This document shows positions 25,460 through 35,710 of a stretch of DNA of 58,007 bases, in pieces. The notes beneath the pieces were generated by a model. The model was not told the DNA's origin and ran no database searches. It saw nothing but the letters and a program-made list of their open reading frames with translations. The DNA lies in the IMG/VR virus record IMGVR_UViG_3300010370_000041, positions 1 through 58,007 of that record; one strand, given 5' to 3'. Position 1 is the first letter of the stretch. Every line of letters begins with the position of its first letter. Position numbers and translations under genes: made by a program. This stretch comes from a virus.

Positions 25460-25489
25460 AGCCCAGACCCTTGAAAGTCTGGGCTTTTC
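25460..25489 (+). terminator. Rho-independent terminator after the tail-tube gene
   Basis: AGCCCAGAC (25460-25468) and GTCTGGGCT (25477-25485) form a perfect nine-base stem with an eight-base loop, followed by TTTCTGTTT. Confidence 0.88.
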
Positions 25490-25496
25490 TGTTTGG

Positions 25497-25502
25497 TATA
25501 AT
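25497..25502 (+). promoter_or_regulatory. Extended -10 box for a leaderless chaperone gene
   Basis: TGG-TATAAT follows the terminator by seven bases and ends five bases before GTG 25508. No ribosome binding site can fit, so the transcript is probably leaderless. Confidence 0.5.
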
Positions 25503-25507
25503 AAAGT

Positions 25508-26194
25508 GTGGCTACAGAAATATACAAAATACAAGAAATAACATTATCAGATGATTCTGTTTTAGAGATCTCTCCTTTAAAAATTAAGTATTTAAAAAAG
25601 TTTATGACTAAGTTTGAAGATGTCAAAAATGCAAGGGGAGACCTAGAGGCTATAACAGCCCTAGTAGAATGTGCAAGAATATGCATGCAACAATATAAAC
25701 CATCCATAGCAATAAGTACCGAAGTCCTTGAAGATAATGTTTCTTTGACCGATATATATAAAATACTTGATGTAGGTGCAGGTATAAAGATAAAGCAGGA
25801 CTCGGAAGAAGGAGTGAAAGAACAGGCAACAAAAGGCGGAGCAACCTGGGATGAGTTTGATTTGGCGAAACTAGAGTCTGAAGTTTTTATGCTTGGCATA
25901 TGGAAAAATTACGATGAACTAGAGTCTTCCCTGTGTATGGCCGAATTAACCGCATTATTAACACATAAAAGAGATTCTGACTATCAAGACAAAAAGTTTG
26001 CAGCAGCAATCCAGGGAGTCGATTTAGATAAAAATAATAAAAAAAGTAATGCATGGGAAGATCTTAAGGCCAGGGTATTTAGTAAGGGTAAGGCTACTGA
26101 CGGTAGCGATATTCTCGCTCTTCAGGGTATTAATGCCCAACAGGCAGGCTTTGGAATTGGTATGGGATTAGATTACGAAGAGGTCAAGGACTAA
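25508..26194 (+). CDS. Tail assembly chaperone, long form
   Basis: This 228-residue protein has an N-terminal domain with EISPLKIKYLKKFMTKFEDV and EDNVSLTDIYKILDVGAGI, typical of siphovirus tail assembly chaperones that coat the tape measure during tail assembly. The C-terminal half (SEVFMLGIWKNYDELESSL, LTALLTHKRDSDY) matches the part normally added by a -1 frameshift in other phages, but here it is encoded continuously. The GTG start lies next to a -10 box. The next gene is a paralogue of its N-terminal half. Confidence 0.8.
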   Translation: MATEIYKIQEITLSDDSVLEISPLKIKYLKKFMTKFEDVKNARGDLEAITALVECARICMQQYKPSIAISTEVLEDNVSLTDIYKILDVGAGIKIKQDSEEGVKEQATKGGATWDEFDLAKLESEVFMLGIWKNYDELESSLCMAELTALLTHKRDSDYQDKKFAAAIQGVDLDKNNKKSNAWEDLKARVFSKGKATDGSDILALQGINAQQAGFGIGMGLDYEEVKD

Positions 26195-26213
26195 AAATAA
26201 AAGTCGTTTGTGG

Positions 26214-26219
26214 TATAAT
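26214..26219 (+). promoter_or_regulatory. Extended -10 promoter of the short chaperone/tape measure
   Basis: TGG-TATAAT lies 27 bases before GTG 26247, with AAGGAGG in the leader. The best -35 candidate is poor. It probably drives the short chaperone and the tape measure gene. Confidence 0.55.
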
Positions 26220-26246
26220 TAATTTACTTATTCTTAAGGAGGAATA

Positions 26247-26582
26247 GTGAGTTCAAAAGGTAATAATAATCAAACAACAAAGAATGAATTGTCACTAATT
26301 GACGGTACAAAATTTGAAGTAAAGCCGCTTAAGATTTCTTTGCTTAAGCCGTTTCTAAGTAAATTCGGAACGCTTGCTGAAGTAGCAGACGATAACGAAA
26401 AATCTATGGATATATTACTGGATTGTGTTCAAATTGCTTTTAAGCAATATTTGCCAGGATATGCAGATAACAGAGAGGCAGTTGAAGATAACCTTGACTT
26501 GCCAACAGTATACAAGATCATTGATGCTGCTTCTGGAATGCAACTATCTGATGCAACTGGAATTCTAAATCCAAGTAAGTAG
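26247..26582 (+). CDS. Tail assembly chaperone, short form
   Basis: This 111-residue protein starts at GTG 26247 behind AAGGAGG. KPLKISLLKPFLSKF and EDNLDLPTVYKIIDAASGM align with the N-terminal half of the preceding 228-residue protein, so the two are paralogues. In most siphoviruses the short chaperone comes first and the long one arises by ribosomal frameshifting; here they are two genes, long before short, each with its own promoter. It should bind the tape measure encoded directly downstream. Confidence 0.78.
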   Translation: MSSKGNNNQTTKNELSLIDGTKFEVKPLKISLLKPFLSKFGTLAEVADDNEKSMDILLDCVQIAFKQYLPGYADNREAVEDNLDLPTVYKIIDAASGMQLSDATGILNPSK

Positions 26583-26599
26583 GATTGGGGGTGTCATGA

Positions 26600-29500
26600 T
26601 TGGCTGATGATGTAAGTGCTAATATTAATGTCAACTTTGACACCAGAGAAGCACTAAGAAGTTTACGCCAACTACAGGCTGGGTTAAGCAGATTTAATCA
26701 AGCGTTAACTCAGGGTAATGTCGCAGCAGCAAATGCACAAAAAGGATTAACAGATCAGTTAATACAAAGCATTAATGCTACTGGTAAGTTTGTTGCATCT
26801 CAAAAAGAAATATCCACAAGCACAAAGCAATTTACAGATGCTCTTGAAAAGAATAAGTTTTCTTTGCGAGAGTATTGGAGATATACTGCTGCTACCGCAA
26901 CACAAAACACAAAGGTATTTTCAAAAGCCTGGGCTGCAGAAAGAGAAATTATTACTCGTGCAGCAAAAGATCGTGTAAAACTTTTACAGTCTCAGTATAT
27001 ACAATTAAATAATGCTAATGGAGAATTTGTTAAGGTATTACAGGTTATTCCAAAACATCTAAGAACAGTAAATGGAGAAGTTACAGATTATGCCACACGA
27101 GTTCAACTAGCAGCACAAAGACAACAATTTTTAAATCAATTAATTAAACAAGGCTCTACACAATTGCTCAACTGGGGTAAAAATACTCAGTGGGCTGGCC
27201 GTCAGTTAATGGTTGGTTTAACAATTCCACTAGCAATGCTTGGGTCCACAGCGTCACGAGTATTTATGGATATGGAGCAGGCATTATTAAAGTTCCAAAG
27301 AGTTTATGGAGATACATTTACATCGACTGGTGATGTACAGCAAGCAGTAGAAGATATTCAGCGTCTTGCTAAAGAATTTACTAAGTATGGCATAGCAGTT
27401 GCAGATACCGTTGAAATGGCTTCTAATGCAGCAGCAATGGGTTTAACTGGCGAGGCTTTACAGGCTCAGGTTAGACAGGCTACAAGATTATCTGTTTTGG
27501 GACAGGTAGAACAGCAACAAGCGCTAGAGACAACAATATCATTGCAGAATGCTTTTGGAATTTCCACAGATCAATTAGCACAAAAAATTAATTTCCTTAA
27601 CGCAGTAGAAAACCAAACTGTTCTTTCAATTGAAGATTTAACAATTGCAATTCCAAAGGCTGGACCAGTTGTTAAACAACTAGGCGGTAGCGTAGAAGAC
27701 CTTGCATTCTTCATGACAGCAATGAAGGAAGGTGGAATTAATGCATCAGAAGGAGCCAATGCTCTCAAGTCTGGTCTTGCTTCAATCATTAATCCTACCA
27801 AGAAGACATCCGAAATGCTTGCAGAGTTTGGTATTAATATTAAGGGAATTGTAGAAGCAAATGCTGGAGATCTCAAAGGAACAGTTCTTGGTTTTGCACA
27901 AGCCTTAGATACCTTAGATCCGCTTAATCGTGCAAGAGCAATTGAGCAATTGTTTGGAAAGTTCCAGTTTGCTCGTTTATCAACCCTTTTCCAGAATGTC
28001 GCTAAAGACGGTACACAGGCTGCTAGAGCCTTTAACTTAGCGGGAGCCTCAGTAGAAGAGTTAGCAATTTTATCTGAGCGAGAATTAGGCAAGGTAGAGG
28101 ATGCGACAAGCACTAAGTTTAAGAAGGCCATAGAGCAGTTAAAGGTTGAATTAATCCCAGTAGGTAAAGCATTCCTTCAGGCCGTAACGCCAATCGTAGA
28201 GTTTATTGGAAATATATTAAAGAAATTTAATGGTTTGAGTGACGGAACTAAGAAAGTAGTCACTATCATAACTGCAACTTTAGGAGCGATAGCACCTGTA
28301 GCATTGATGACTATTGGTTTAGTGGCAAATGGTGTAGCAAACCTAATAAAGTTCTTTGGAATGCTAAGATCGGGTATGGCCAAGTTAAATGGTCAAAATC
28401 AAGTATTAGGTGGAGGATTTGATTATTTAACTCAACAAGAAATAGAAAATCTTGCAGAAACTAATGCACTACATACATCACATCAACAATTAATATCTAC
28501 ATTTAATGTTGAGGCTGCAGCAGCAAATGCACTAGCAGCAGCATATGCCAATGCTACATCTCAAGCAAGGGCGTTGGCTGCGTCAGCACCTGGATTATTT
28601 AACACAGTTCCAGGGGCAGGTGGAGCAGTATCAGGATTGCCAAATGCTACAAAATTTGCTGAGGGCGGAGTTGTTCCTGGAACTGGAAATAAAGATACTG
28701 TTCCAGCATTACTTACTCCAGGAGAAGTTGTTTTAACAAAAGATACAGTAAAAGAAAACCCAGAAATAGTTGCAGCACTTCAAAATGATTCTGTTAAGAA
28801 GTATTCAACTGGCACTGGAAGAATGAGAAATGTAACAACATCTCAAAGTGATTTTATATCAACAATATTAAAATCTGGAAATGTTCAGCCAAATGTTGAA
28901 GATCAAATTGCAAAACAGTTTGAACAAATTAATAATGCATCATCTGAAAAATTAATTGCATATGCAAAAGCAACTGGCAAAGCAGTTTCAGACGCATCAG
29001 AAGAATCGTTGGCTGCGCTAAGAGATTCTTTAATAGAGGATGTTAAGAAAGTAATTAAAGATGCAGCAGATGCAGCAGCAGAAAGTGGAAGAATATTAAC
29101 TGGCAATGCAGTAAGATCATCAGTTAAGGAAAAAGGTACTGCTGGAGCAGACTCTAGTTTGCATGAATTCTACAACCCAAGAGCCAAGCAACAATTCTCT
29201 TCACAATTTGGACATGCTGAAAAATCTTCAACATATAGTATTGATGCATTAGAAAGAGTTGCAAATATAACTGATCGTAAGGCAAAAGATGAAGCCAACT
29301 TTATTATTGATGCTATAACTAAGCATAATGCAAAAACTGGTGCAAATGTTGCAATGCCAAAGGTTACTCCAGTCAGTGGCTTCGGCTTTGATCTTTTGGG
29401 TACTATTAATAAGGGTATGAACGATAAGGCTGCTCAGGTTAAGATGCCTGGTGGTCAGATGATGGATACAATTGATGCCTTCATTAAAGACTTCTCAGAG

Positions 29501-32500
29501 CGTGGCCCAGAAAAATGGAGAAAGGCTGTTGAGATCGGTGGCGGTAGTTTTGAACAACTTTCTGCATCAATTAAAGAATATGATGACAAACTGTTATCGG
29601 CAGTACAGGATTGGAAAACACAAAATCCTGGAAAGATTTTCTCAGACGCTGATTTTGCTTCAATTGAGCAACAGGTTAGAGGAGATTTGCTAGATGTACA
29701 GAGCGGATTAGGTGCGGTATTTGAAGAGGCAAAAAGTGTAGTAACTGCTATTAGATTAAAACTAACGCAACAGCAAAAAGAAATATTAAATGCTGCTGGA
29801 GGTAGTTATGATGAAAGCAGATCTACATTCCAAATGGGTGGATCTGAGACAAGAAACAAGGCTGGTAAGGGAAGATTTATTTCTGACGAAGTTAGTGCAG
29901 ATTTAGATAGAGCAGAAGAGATTGCTGAAACAAATTCTCCATCAAAGAGAACAGAAAGACTTGGAAAAGATATTGGCGATGGCTTGGTATCTGGCTTAGA
30001 GCAAAAAGAAAGTGCTGTTAAGTCTCAAGCAGATCAACTAGCAGAAGCAGCAGTACCAAGAAGAAGTGCTGCAGAGACTGCCGAAAAAACCAGAAAGATG
30101 GATCTTACAAATAAAGCATTTTATGATGATATTAATACACCAGAAATGCGTGATCAAAGACAAATATTAAAGTCATTAGATAGACAGCGTAGAAAGAAGG
30201 GAGTAGGCAAAAGATCAGTTGGACCAATAGAAGATATGGTTAGTGGCTCTGGTACTGCTGGCGCATCTATTCGTATATCTACAAAGAAAACAACAAAGAG
30301 CACTAAGGTTTTGGCTGATAAGACAGAAGAGGCAGCCAACACACAAGAAGAAATTGCAGCAGTTCTTAAAGATGATAGAGATGTTAAAATTAAAATTAAA
30401 GGTAATACCATTAATGTTAATGAGGCAACTGCAGAAACTGCACAAGTACAAGAACAAGTCAAAGAGGCAACTCAAGAACAATTAGCATTAGCAGAGCAGG
30501 CTTCGGGCAAAAAAGCAAGTCAGGTTGCACAAAATGCTGAAGATCAGGCTGGTATAACATCAGCAACCACTGATGTAATGACAGATGTAAAAGATAATAT
30601 TACAACTACTGGAGATGTTGTTGAAGGAACTAAAGATAAACTAGTTGCACAAGAACAGATTATTGATGCAATTGGACAATCAGAAATAGAAAGACAGGCA
30701 ACTCTAACAGAGCGTCAAATTATTGAAGAACAAATTAATGATGCTAAACAACAAGAGTTAATGGCTGCTAGACAAAATGCTCAAAATGCTGCAAGTAATA
30801 TGCCTGCCGATGATACAAGGCTTTCTCAAGCAGATGCATTAGCAGAAGCAAGTGACTATGCACGAGATGAAAATGGTCACATCGTCATGGATCAAAATGG
30901 TCCTATGAGCAAAAAGAAATATACAAAGATGAAGCGTGGAATGCGAAGAGAAAAAGTTGGACGAATTTCTGGCAAGGTTTCTGGAGGACTAGGAATGGCC
31001 ACCGTCGCTGCTGGTATGATGGGTGCACCACCACAAGTTACCGCAGCCTTGGGTGCTGCTTCTATGGTTGCACAGTTTGCTCCAATGATTGCTGGAATGG
31101 GTCCAATAGGCCTTACAGTGACCGCTCTGGCTGCTTTAGGTGCAGGTGCATATATGCTCAACCAACACTTTAATAAGATGGCTGCAGAGGCTGCTAAGTT
31201 CGTAACTGCAACATCAGCAACAAGAGAAAGCATGAAGAAGATGGGCCAGATAACTGGTAAGGTTGGCGCATCAGAAATTATGGAACGCCGTAGGCAGAGT
31301 AGTCAATATAATAAATATAATGAATCTGTCAAGATAGACGATACATTTGGAAAGAAGTTCTTATCAGACAAATATGGTCAAGGTGAATTAGAAACATTTA
31401 GAAAAAATATGAAGCAGTTTAGTGCCGAAAAGGCAACATCCGACATGGCACTAAAATTGGCTGCACAGGTTTCCGACGGAGTATTAACATCAGCACAGGC
31501 AGAAAGCATTGCACATGCAATGGCATTAGAACTAGGAAATCAAAGTCTTGAAATGCAAATTGCTGGCAAGGTTAGAACTTTAGTTGGACCAAATGGAGAA
31601 AAATTAGAAAAAGAACCAATGAATGTAAGAATGAATCTTGTAGCAAATGCTAGAGGAAGAAGTGAAAAGATAAGAGCAAATATTAAGACTGGTAACTATG
31701 ATCAAAATCAAAGAAAAGACATAGCAAGTCTTGCATCATACTCAATGAATACGCTTGAACTTGCACAAATGCAAGCAGATGCAGTCGCTTTGGAGCATGA
31801 CGAAGCAAAGAAAAAGTTAGAAACAGAAATAGCATCTACCACTAATCTTGAAAAGAAGGTAGCATTACAAACAGAATTAAAAACATTAACTACAACTCAG
31901 GCACAAGAAACAGCAAAGATGAATAATTTGCTTTTAATGCAAATATATCAGGCTGAACAAGACTTTAGGGCAGTACAAAGTAATAGTGTTTGGGGCGGTC
32001 AAGCAATGCGTGAAGATGCATTTATGGATGCCTCTAGAACTAACGTAACCGAAGCATATAAAGGAACACAGTATGAAGGGGCTGCTAAAAAGTTTTTATC
32101 AAATACAAAGGGATTAGGAACTACACAATATAACGAAAAAACTGGTCAATATCAATCTACAGGATTTAAGACTGGGGCTGATGCAGAAACATTCCAGGCT
32201 AAAATGCAGATGCTTGTTGGCAGCAAGGTTTTAAATCCAGAAGAAGCAAACGCATGGATGAAATTATTTAAGGGAGAATTAAACCAGTTAGACTTCTTGA
32301 TTAATGCTGGTATTAAACTACAAGGTGCTGGCAAGACAAAAGAACTATTTAACCTATTTAGTGATTTTAAAAGCAAGAAATTAGCAAAAGGTATTATTGC
32401 TGATCTTATATTAAGAAAGAAAAATCCAGAAGACTTTGACGCCTCGATGGAAGCGCTAAGAAATCTAAAGTCAATGGACGGATTAAGTATTGATATGGAA

Positions 32501-35500
32501 GTTGTATTAAAATCTGTTGGCTTAGAAGCAATTCAAAAGCAAATGGAAAATATAGAAACATTTAAAAAGACATTAGCAAAAGATGAAAAATATGCAGATG
32601 AAAAGGGTGGAACTGCGGGACTAGATCGTTTAGCGAAAGAAAATCCACAACTACAGGGTGCAGTTGAAGCATTAAAAGCAAATCAAAAAAGAATGGATGA
32701 GTTTAGAAAACTAGACCAGGAATCTCAGACCGAATATCTACAAAAACTTTCTGCTGGTGTAGTATATGAAGCAAATATTAAACAAGAGCAACTAGACGCC
32801 GACGCAGCAACATGGGCAAATATACAACTAGCAATGGACGAAAAGTATCAAAATCTTATAATTGGTAGTGAAAAATGGGAAGAAGCAAGACAAAAATTAA
32901 TGGCAGAATATGCCACCAAAGAAGGAGTTGGAGATGCAAATGCTAGGGCGGTAGAAAAATTAGATCCAGTAGTTGTAAGTAGTATAACTCCTAAGACTGG
33001 TGGCAATACACCACTTGATAATGGTAAGGGAACTAATCCTCTAGATTTCTTAGATGACTTAGCACAAAGATTAAAGAATGTAAGAGATGGTGCGTTCAAC
33101 GCAATGACACCATTAAAGTCTATCTTGGCATTATTTAATAGTAAGAAGGCTAAAAAAGATGTTGCTAATATGGTTACTCTATTTGATGGTTTGCAACATA
33201 GACTACTTAAACTTAAAGTTCCTGCAGAATTTAGAGATTATATTGCTAGTTTATCAAACGAAGATTTTAAGGCTTTAGCAAACCTTAAGGGCGATAAGCA
33301 ACTATTTAAGTTTGCAAAAGATCCTAAAACTGGAAAAGAATTACCAAGAACAAAAGCAAATATTAGAGGACTAACTCGTACTGGTGAAGCAGTAATGCAA
33401 ACCTACAGAGAGGTTCAATTAGGCGATGTTAATGTTGCACAAAAGGCAAAGATTTTAGAAATTCAAGACCAGCAAAAAGCATTTGATATGTTAGTCGCTA
33501 GTGGTATGAGTGCAGAAAATGCATTAGATCAAGTTCAAGATACTGCTATGGCTTCTGCAATTGCAATGGGAGCAGCAGGCAAGGCTGGCTCTAAGGAAAT
33601 GAATCAGTTTGTAAAGGATATTAATTCTGCAACTGAAGCATCAAAGCGTTACGAAGTTATTTCAAATGTAATTAGAAAGAATGAAGAATTTAGAGCACAA
33701 CAATCTATTCCAATGCTTGTATCTTCAATGAAGGCTCTCGGATATTCCACAGAACAAATCGATGAAGTCTTGTCGGATCCAGACTTAGCAAAACAATTAA
33801 ATGAAGATCTTAAAGATGGAAAAATTGATGCACAGGCAATTGCAGATTACATTAACTCTATTCCAGCAAAAAAGATTATTGAAATTCAAACAAATATGAA
33901 TAAGGGCGACTACGCAGCAGCAGCACAAGAAGGTATGGACTATGTAGATAGATTATTCCAGGTTCAAGAAAACTTAATCAGAACTGGTGCTGATTCAAGA
34001 AGTACTAAATTAGTTGATGATTTTAAGGCAAACGAAAGAGCGATTAAAGATAAAAACAAGCAGGCAGAAGGATTGCGTAGACAAATTGAAGGAATTCAAA
34101 AAGAAATAACAAAAATACAAAGAGATATAGATGAAACATTTAACAAGCCAATTGAAAAGATGCAAAAGCAAATTGATGTTAATCAAAGAGCGCTTGAAGT
34201 TGGTGGAGCATATAAGATTCAGGGTAAAGAAATGGTTCTTCCATATAAGTTATCTGGAAGATACATGGAAGAACTTAACCAAGAAAATAGTAAATTATCT
34301 AATGATTTAACTATTATTGGACATAAGTCAGAAGAAATAAATAAAAAGTATGATGATCAGGCTGAAGCATTAAGAAAAGTTAAAGAAGTTAATGATCAAA
34401 TCATTCAACAACAAAAAGATCAACTTGATTTAGCAGATGCGATCACTAGTGGAGATATTTCTGCTGCTGCTCGTGCTGCCCAGCAATCCCGTGCCAATAT
34501 GGCTGCAACATATGCTGACCAACAAATGGCTGCACTAGATCAGGCAAGACAAAATGAATTAGGTGGTTTGACAAATGATCAGGGCATGACTCAGGAACAA
34601 ATTCAAGAAAGACAGTATCAGATAGGACAAGAACTATACAGAATTGAAACTAGCCCAGAACGAATGGCAATCAAGACTGAACAGGTAAGACTTGAAGACG
34701 AAATTTATAAATTAGAGCAACTTCGTGAAATTAAGTTAAAAGAAATTGAAGTAAAAGAAAAAGAAATATATGATATTCAGGTTAATAAACTTGAACCATT
34801 AGAAGAAGAAATAAGAATATTAGAAGATGCAAATGCTGAAATACAGGACCAAATTGATAAACTTGTTGAACAAATTAAAGTTCAGGGAATGTCAAAGGAT
34901 GAGTGGGAAAGAATTAAGGCAAAGATAGAGGCCTCAGATCTTGCTGCCAAAAATATGGATGTTGCTTTAGCAGGACTACTTGCTGCTTCACAAGCAATTA
35001 GCAAAGAGTGGGATGCTATTCTTGCTAAGTTAAGAAGTTATTCAACAGTTTCTGCTAATGTCACAGCACAGGCAAATACATTTACTCAAACTGCAGCATC
35101 AAATGCTACTCAGAATCCAGTTACAGTTGCTCAAACTCAAGCCGAAAAAGATGCAGCCATGAAGGCTGAAATAGATAAATTAAGTAAAGAAGCAAAAGCA
35201 GCAAGTGGAAGAAATTATACAACAGATGCAGAAATGGATCGTATATTAAGTATAGTAGGTTCTCCATACGCTCCAAAAAATGATTCTGCTGCTTCCGCTC
35301 AAATGGATATAGATGAAAAAGCAAAAATTGCTAATATGAGGGCTGCACAGACACCCGTTCTTACTCCAGCAACAACTGTCATAGCAAATAGAAGACAGCA
35401 GTTTGGATATATTTCTAGCGGTGGATTAGTTCCTAAATATTTTGCTAGGGGTGGCTTTGCTAAGGGCACTGATACAGTACCTGCGATGTTAACTCCAGGA

Positions 35501-35710
35501 GAATTTGTTATGAGTAGATATGCAGTAGACTCGTATGGCGTTAATACAATGAAGGCTATAAATGGCGGTACAGCAATAGGCGACTCAGTGTATAATTATA
35601 GTATAAACGTTAATGTAAAGTCTGACGCTAATCCAGATGAGATTGCTCAGGCAGTAATGACAAATATACAGAGAGTTAATTCTCAGCAACTAAGGAGTGT
35701 TAGGTTATAA
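26600..35710 (+). CDS. Tape measure protein
   Basis: This 3036-residue protein sets tail length and is threaded through the tube. The start is TTG 26600: an in-frame stop at 26597 excludes anything upstream, and GGGGGTG precedes it. A TP901-type tape measure core lies at about residues 215-420 (SRVFMDMEQALLKF, SNAAAMGLTGEALQAQ, AFFMTAMKEGGINASEGANAL). Two hydrophobic stretches lie near 560 and 1470-1515. Long helical Glu/Lys/Gln-rich regions follow. GGxxxGTxDTVPAxLTPGExV motifs occur near residue 690 and again near 2950. At about 1.5 angstrom per residue it predicts a tail near 450 nm. Confidence 0.95.
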   Translation: MADDVSANINVNFDTREALRSLRQLQAGLSRFNQALTQGNVAAANAQKGLTDQLIQSINATGKFVASQKEISTSTKQFTDALEKNKFSLREYWRYTAATATQNTKVFSKAWAAEREIITRAAKDRVKLLQSQYIQLNNANGEFVKVLQVIPKHLRTVNGEVTDYATRVQLAAQRQQFLNQLIKQGSTQLLNWGKNTQWAGRQLMVGLTIPLAMLGSTASRVFMDMEQALLKFQRVYGDTFTSTGDVQQAVEDIQRLAKEFTKYGIAVADTVEMASNAAAMGLTGEALQAQVRQATRLSVLGQVEQQQALETTISLQNAFGISTDQLAQKINFLNAVENQTVLSIEDLTIAIPKAGPVVKQLGGSVEDLAFFMTAMKEGGINASEGANALKSGLASIINPTKKTSEMLAEFGINIKGIVEANAGDLKGTVLGFAQALDTLDPLNRARAIEQLFGKFQFARLSTLFQNVAKDGTQAARAFNLAGASVEELAILSERELGKVEDATSTKFKKAIEQLKVELIPVGKAFLQAVTPIVEFIGNILKKFNGLSDGTKKVVTIITATLGAIAPVALMTIGLVANGVANLIKFFGMLRSGMAKLNGQNQVLGGGFDYLTQQEIENLAETNALHTSHQQLISTFNVEAAAANALAAAYANATSQARALAASAPGLFNTVPGAGGAVSGLPNATKFAEGGVVPGTGNKDTVPALLTPGEVVLTKDTVKENPEIVAALQNDSVKKYSTGTGRMRNVTTSQSDFISTILKSGNVQPNVEDQIAKQFEQINNASSEKLIAYAKATGKAVSDASEESLAALRDSLIEDVKKVIKDAADAAAESGRILTGNAVRSSVKEKGTAGADSSLHEFYNPRAKQQFSSQFGHAEKSSTYSIDALERVANITDRKAKDEANFIIDAITKHNAKTGANVAMPKVTPVSGFGFDLLGTINKGMNDKAAQVKMPGGQMMDTIDAFIKDFSERGPEKWRKAVEIGGGSFEQLSASIKEYDDKLLSAVQDWKTQNPGKIFSDADFASIEQQVRGDLLDVQSGLGAVFEEAKSVVTAIRLKLTQQQKEILNAAGGSYDESRSTFQMGGSETRNKAGKGRFISDEVSADLDRAEEIAETNSPSKRTERLGKDIGDGLVSGLEQKESAVKSQADQLAEAAVPRRSAAETAEKTRKMDLTNKAFYDDINTPEMRDQRQILKSLDRQRRKKGVGKRSVGPIEDMVSGSGTAGASIRISTKKTTKSTKVLADKTEEAANTQEEIAAVLKDDRDVKIKIKGNTINVNEATAETAQVQEQVKEATQEQLALAEQASGKKASQVAQNAEDQAGITSATTDVMTDVKDNITTTGDVVEGTKDKLVAQEQIIDAIGQSEIERQATLTERQIIEEQINDAKQQELMAARQNAQNAASNMPADDTRLSQADALAEASDYARDENGHIVMDQNGPMSKKKYTKMKRGMRREKVGRISGKVSGGLGMATVAAGMMGAPPQVTAALGAASMVAQFAPMIAGMGPIGLTVTALAALGAGAYMLNQHFNKMAAEAAKFVTATSATRESMKKMGQITGKVGASEIMERRRQSSQYNKYNESVKIDDTFGKKFLSDKYGQGELETFRKNMKQFSAEKATSDMALKLAAQVSDGVLTSAQAESIAHAMALELGNQSLEMQIAGKVRTLVGPNGEKLEKEPMNVRMNLVANARGRSEKIRANIKTGNYDQNQRKDIASLASYSMNTLELAQMQADAVALEHDEAKKKLETEIASTTNLEKKVALQTELKTLTTTQAQETAKMNNLLLMQIYQAEQDFRAVQSNSVWGGQAMREDAFMDASRTNVTEAYKGTQYEGAAKKFLSNTKGLGTTQYNEKTGQYQSTGFKTGADAETFQAKMQMLVGSKVLNPEEANAWMKLFKGELNQLDFLINAGIKLQGAGKTKELFNLFSDFKSKKLAKGIIADLILRKKNPEDFDASMEALRNLKSMDGLSIDMEVVLKSVGLEAIQKQMENIETFKKTLAKDEKYADEKGGTAGLDRLAKENPQLQGAVEALKANQKRMDEFRKLDQESQTEYLQKLSAGVVYEANIKQEQLDADAATWANIQLAMDEKYQNLIIGSEKWEEARQKLMAEYATKEGVGDANARAVEKLDPVVVSSITPKTGGNTPLDNGKGTNPLDFLDDLAQRLKNVRDGAFNAMTPLKSILALFNSKKAKKDVANMVTLFDGLQHRLLKLKVPAEFRDYIASLSNEDFKALANLKGDKQLFKFAKDPKTGKELPRTKANIRGLTRTGEAVMQTYREVQLGDVNVAQKAKILEIQDQQKAFDMLVASGMSAENALDQVQDTAMASAIAMGAAGKAGSKEMNQFVKDINSATEASKRYEVISNVIRKNEEFRAQQSIPMLVSSMKALGYSTEQIDEVLSDPDLAKQLNEDLKDGKIDAQAIADYINSIPAKKIIEIQTNMNKGDYAAAAQEGMDYVDRLFQVQENLIRTGADSRSTKLVDDFKANERAIKDKNKQAEGLRRQIEGIQKEITKIQRDIDETFNKPIEKMQKQIDVNQRALEVGGAYKIQGKEMVLPYKLSGRYMEELNQENSKLSNDLTIIGHKSEEINKKYDDQAEALRKVKEVNDQIIQQQKDQLDLADAITSGDISAAARAAQQSRANMAATYADQQMAALDQARQNELGGLTNDQGMTQEQIQERQYQIGQELYRIETSPERMAIKTEQVRLEDEIYKLEQLREIKLKEIEVKEKEIYDIQVNKLEPLEEEIRILEDANAEIQDQIDKLVEQIKVQGMSKDEWERIKAKIEASDLAAKNMDVALAGLLAASQAISKEWDAILAKLRSYSTVSANVTAQANTFTQTAASNATQNPVTVAQTQAEKDAAMKAEIDKLSKEAKAASGRNYTTDAEMDRILSIVGSPYAPKNDSAASAQMDIDEKAKIANMRAAQTPVLTPATTVIANRRQQFGYISSGGLVPKYFARGGFAKGTDTVPAMLTPGEFVMSRYAVDSYGVNTMKAINGGTAIGDSVYNYSINVNVKSDANPDEIAQAVMTNIQRVNSQQLRSVRL

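Noticed and set aside
25294-25899. 201-residue - strand frame across the tube terminator and chaperone
   Set aside because: Crosses a strong + strand terminator and promoter; Ser-rich shadow composition.
27571-28131. 186-residue - strand frame inside the tape measure
   Set aside because: Antisense shadow without ribosome binding site or recognisable motif.
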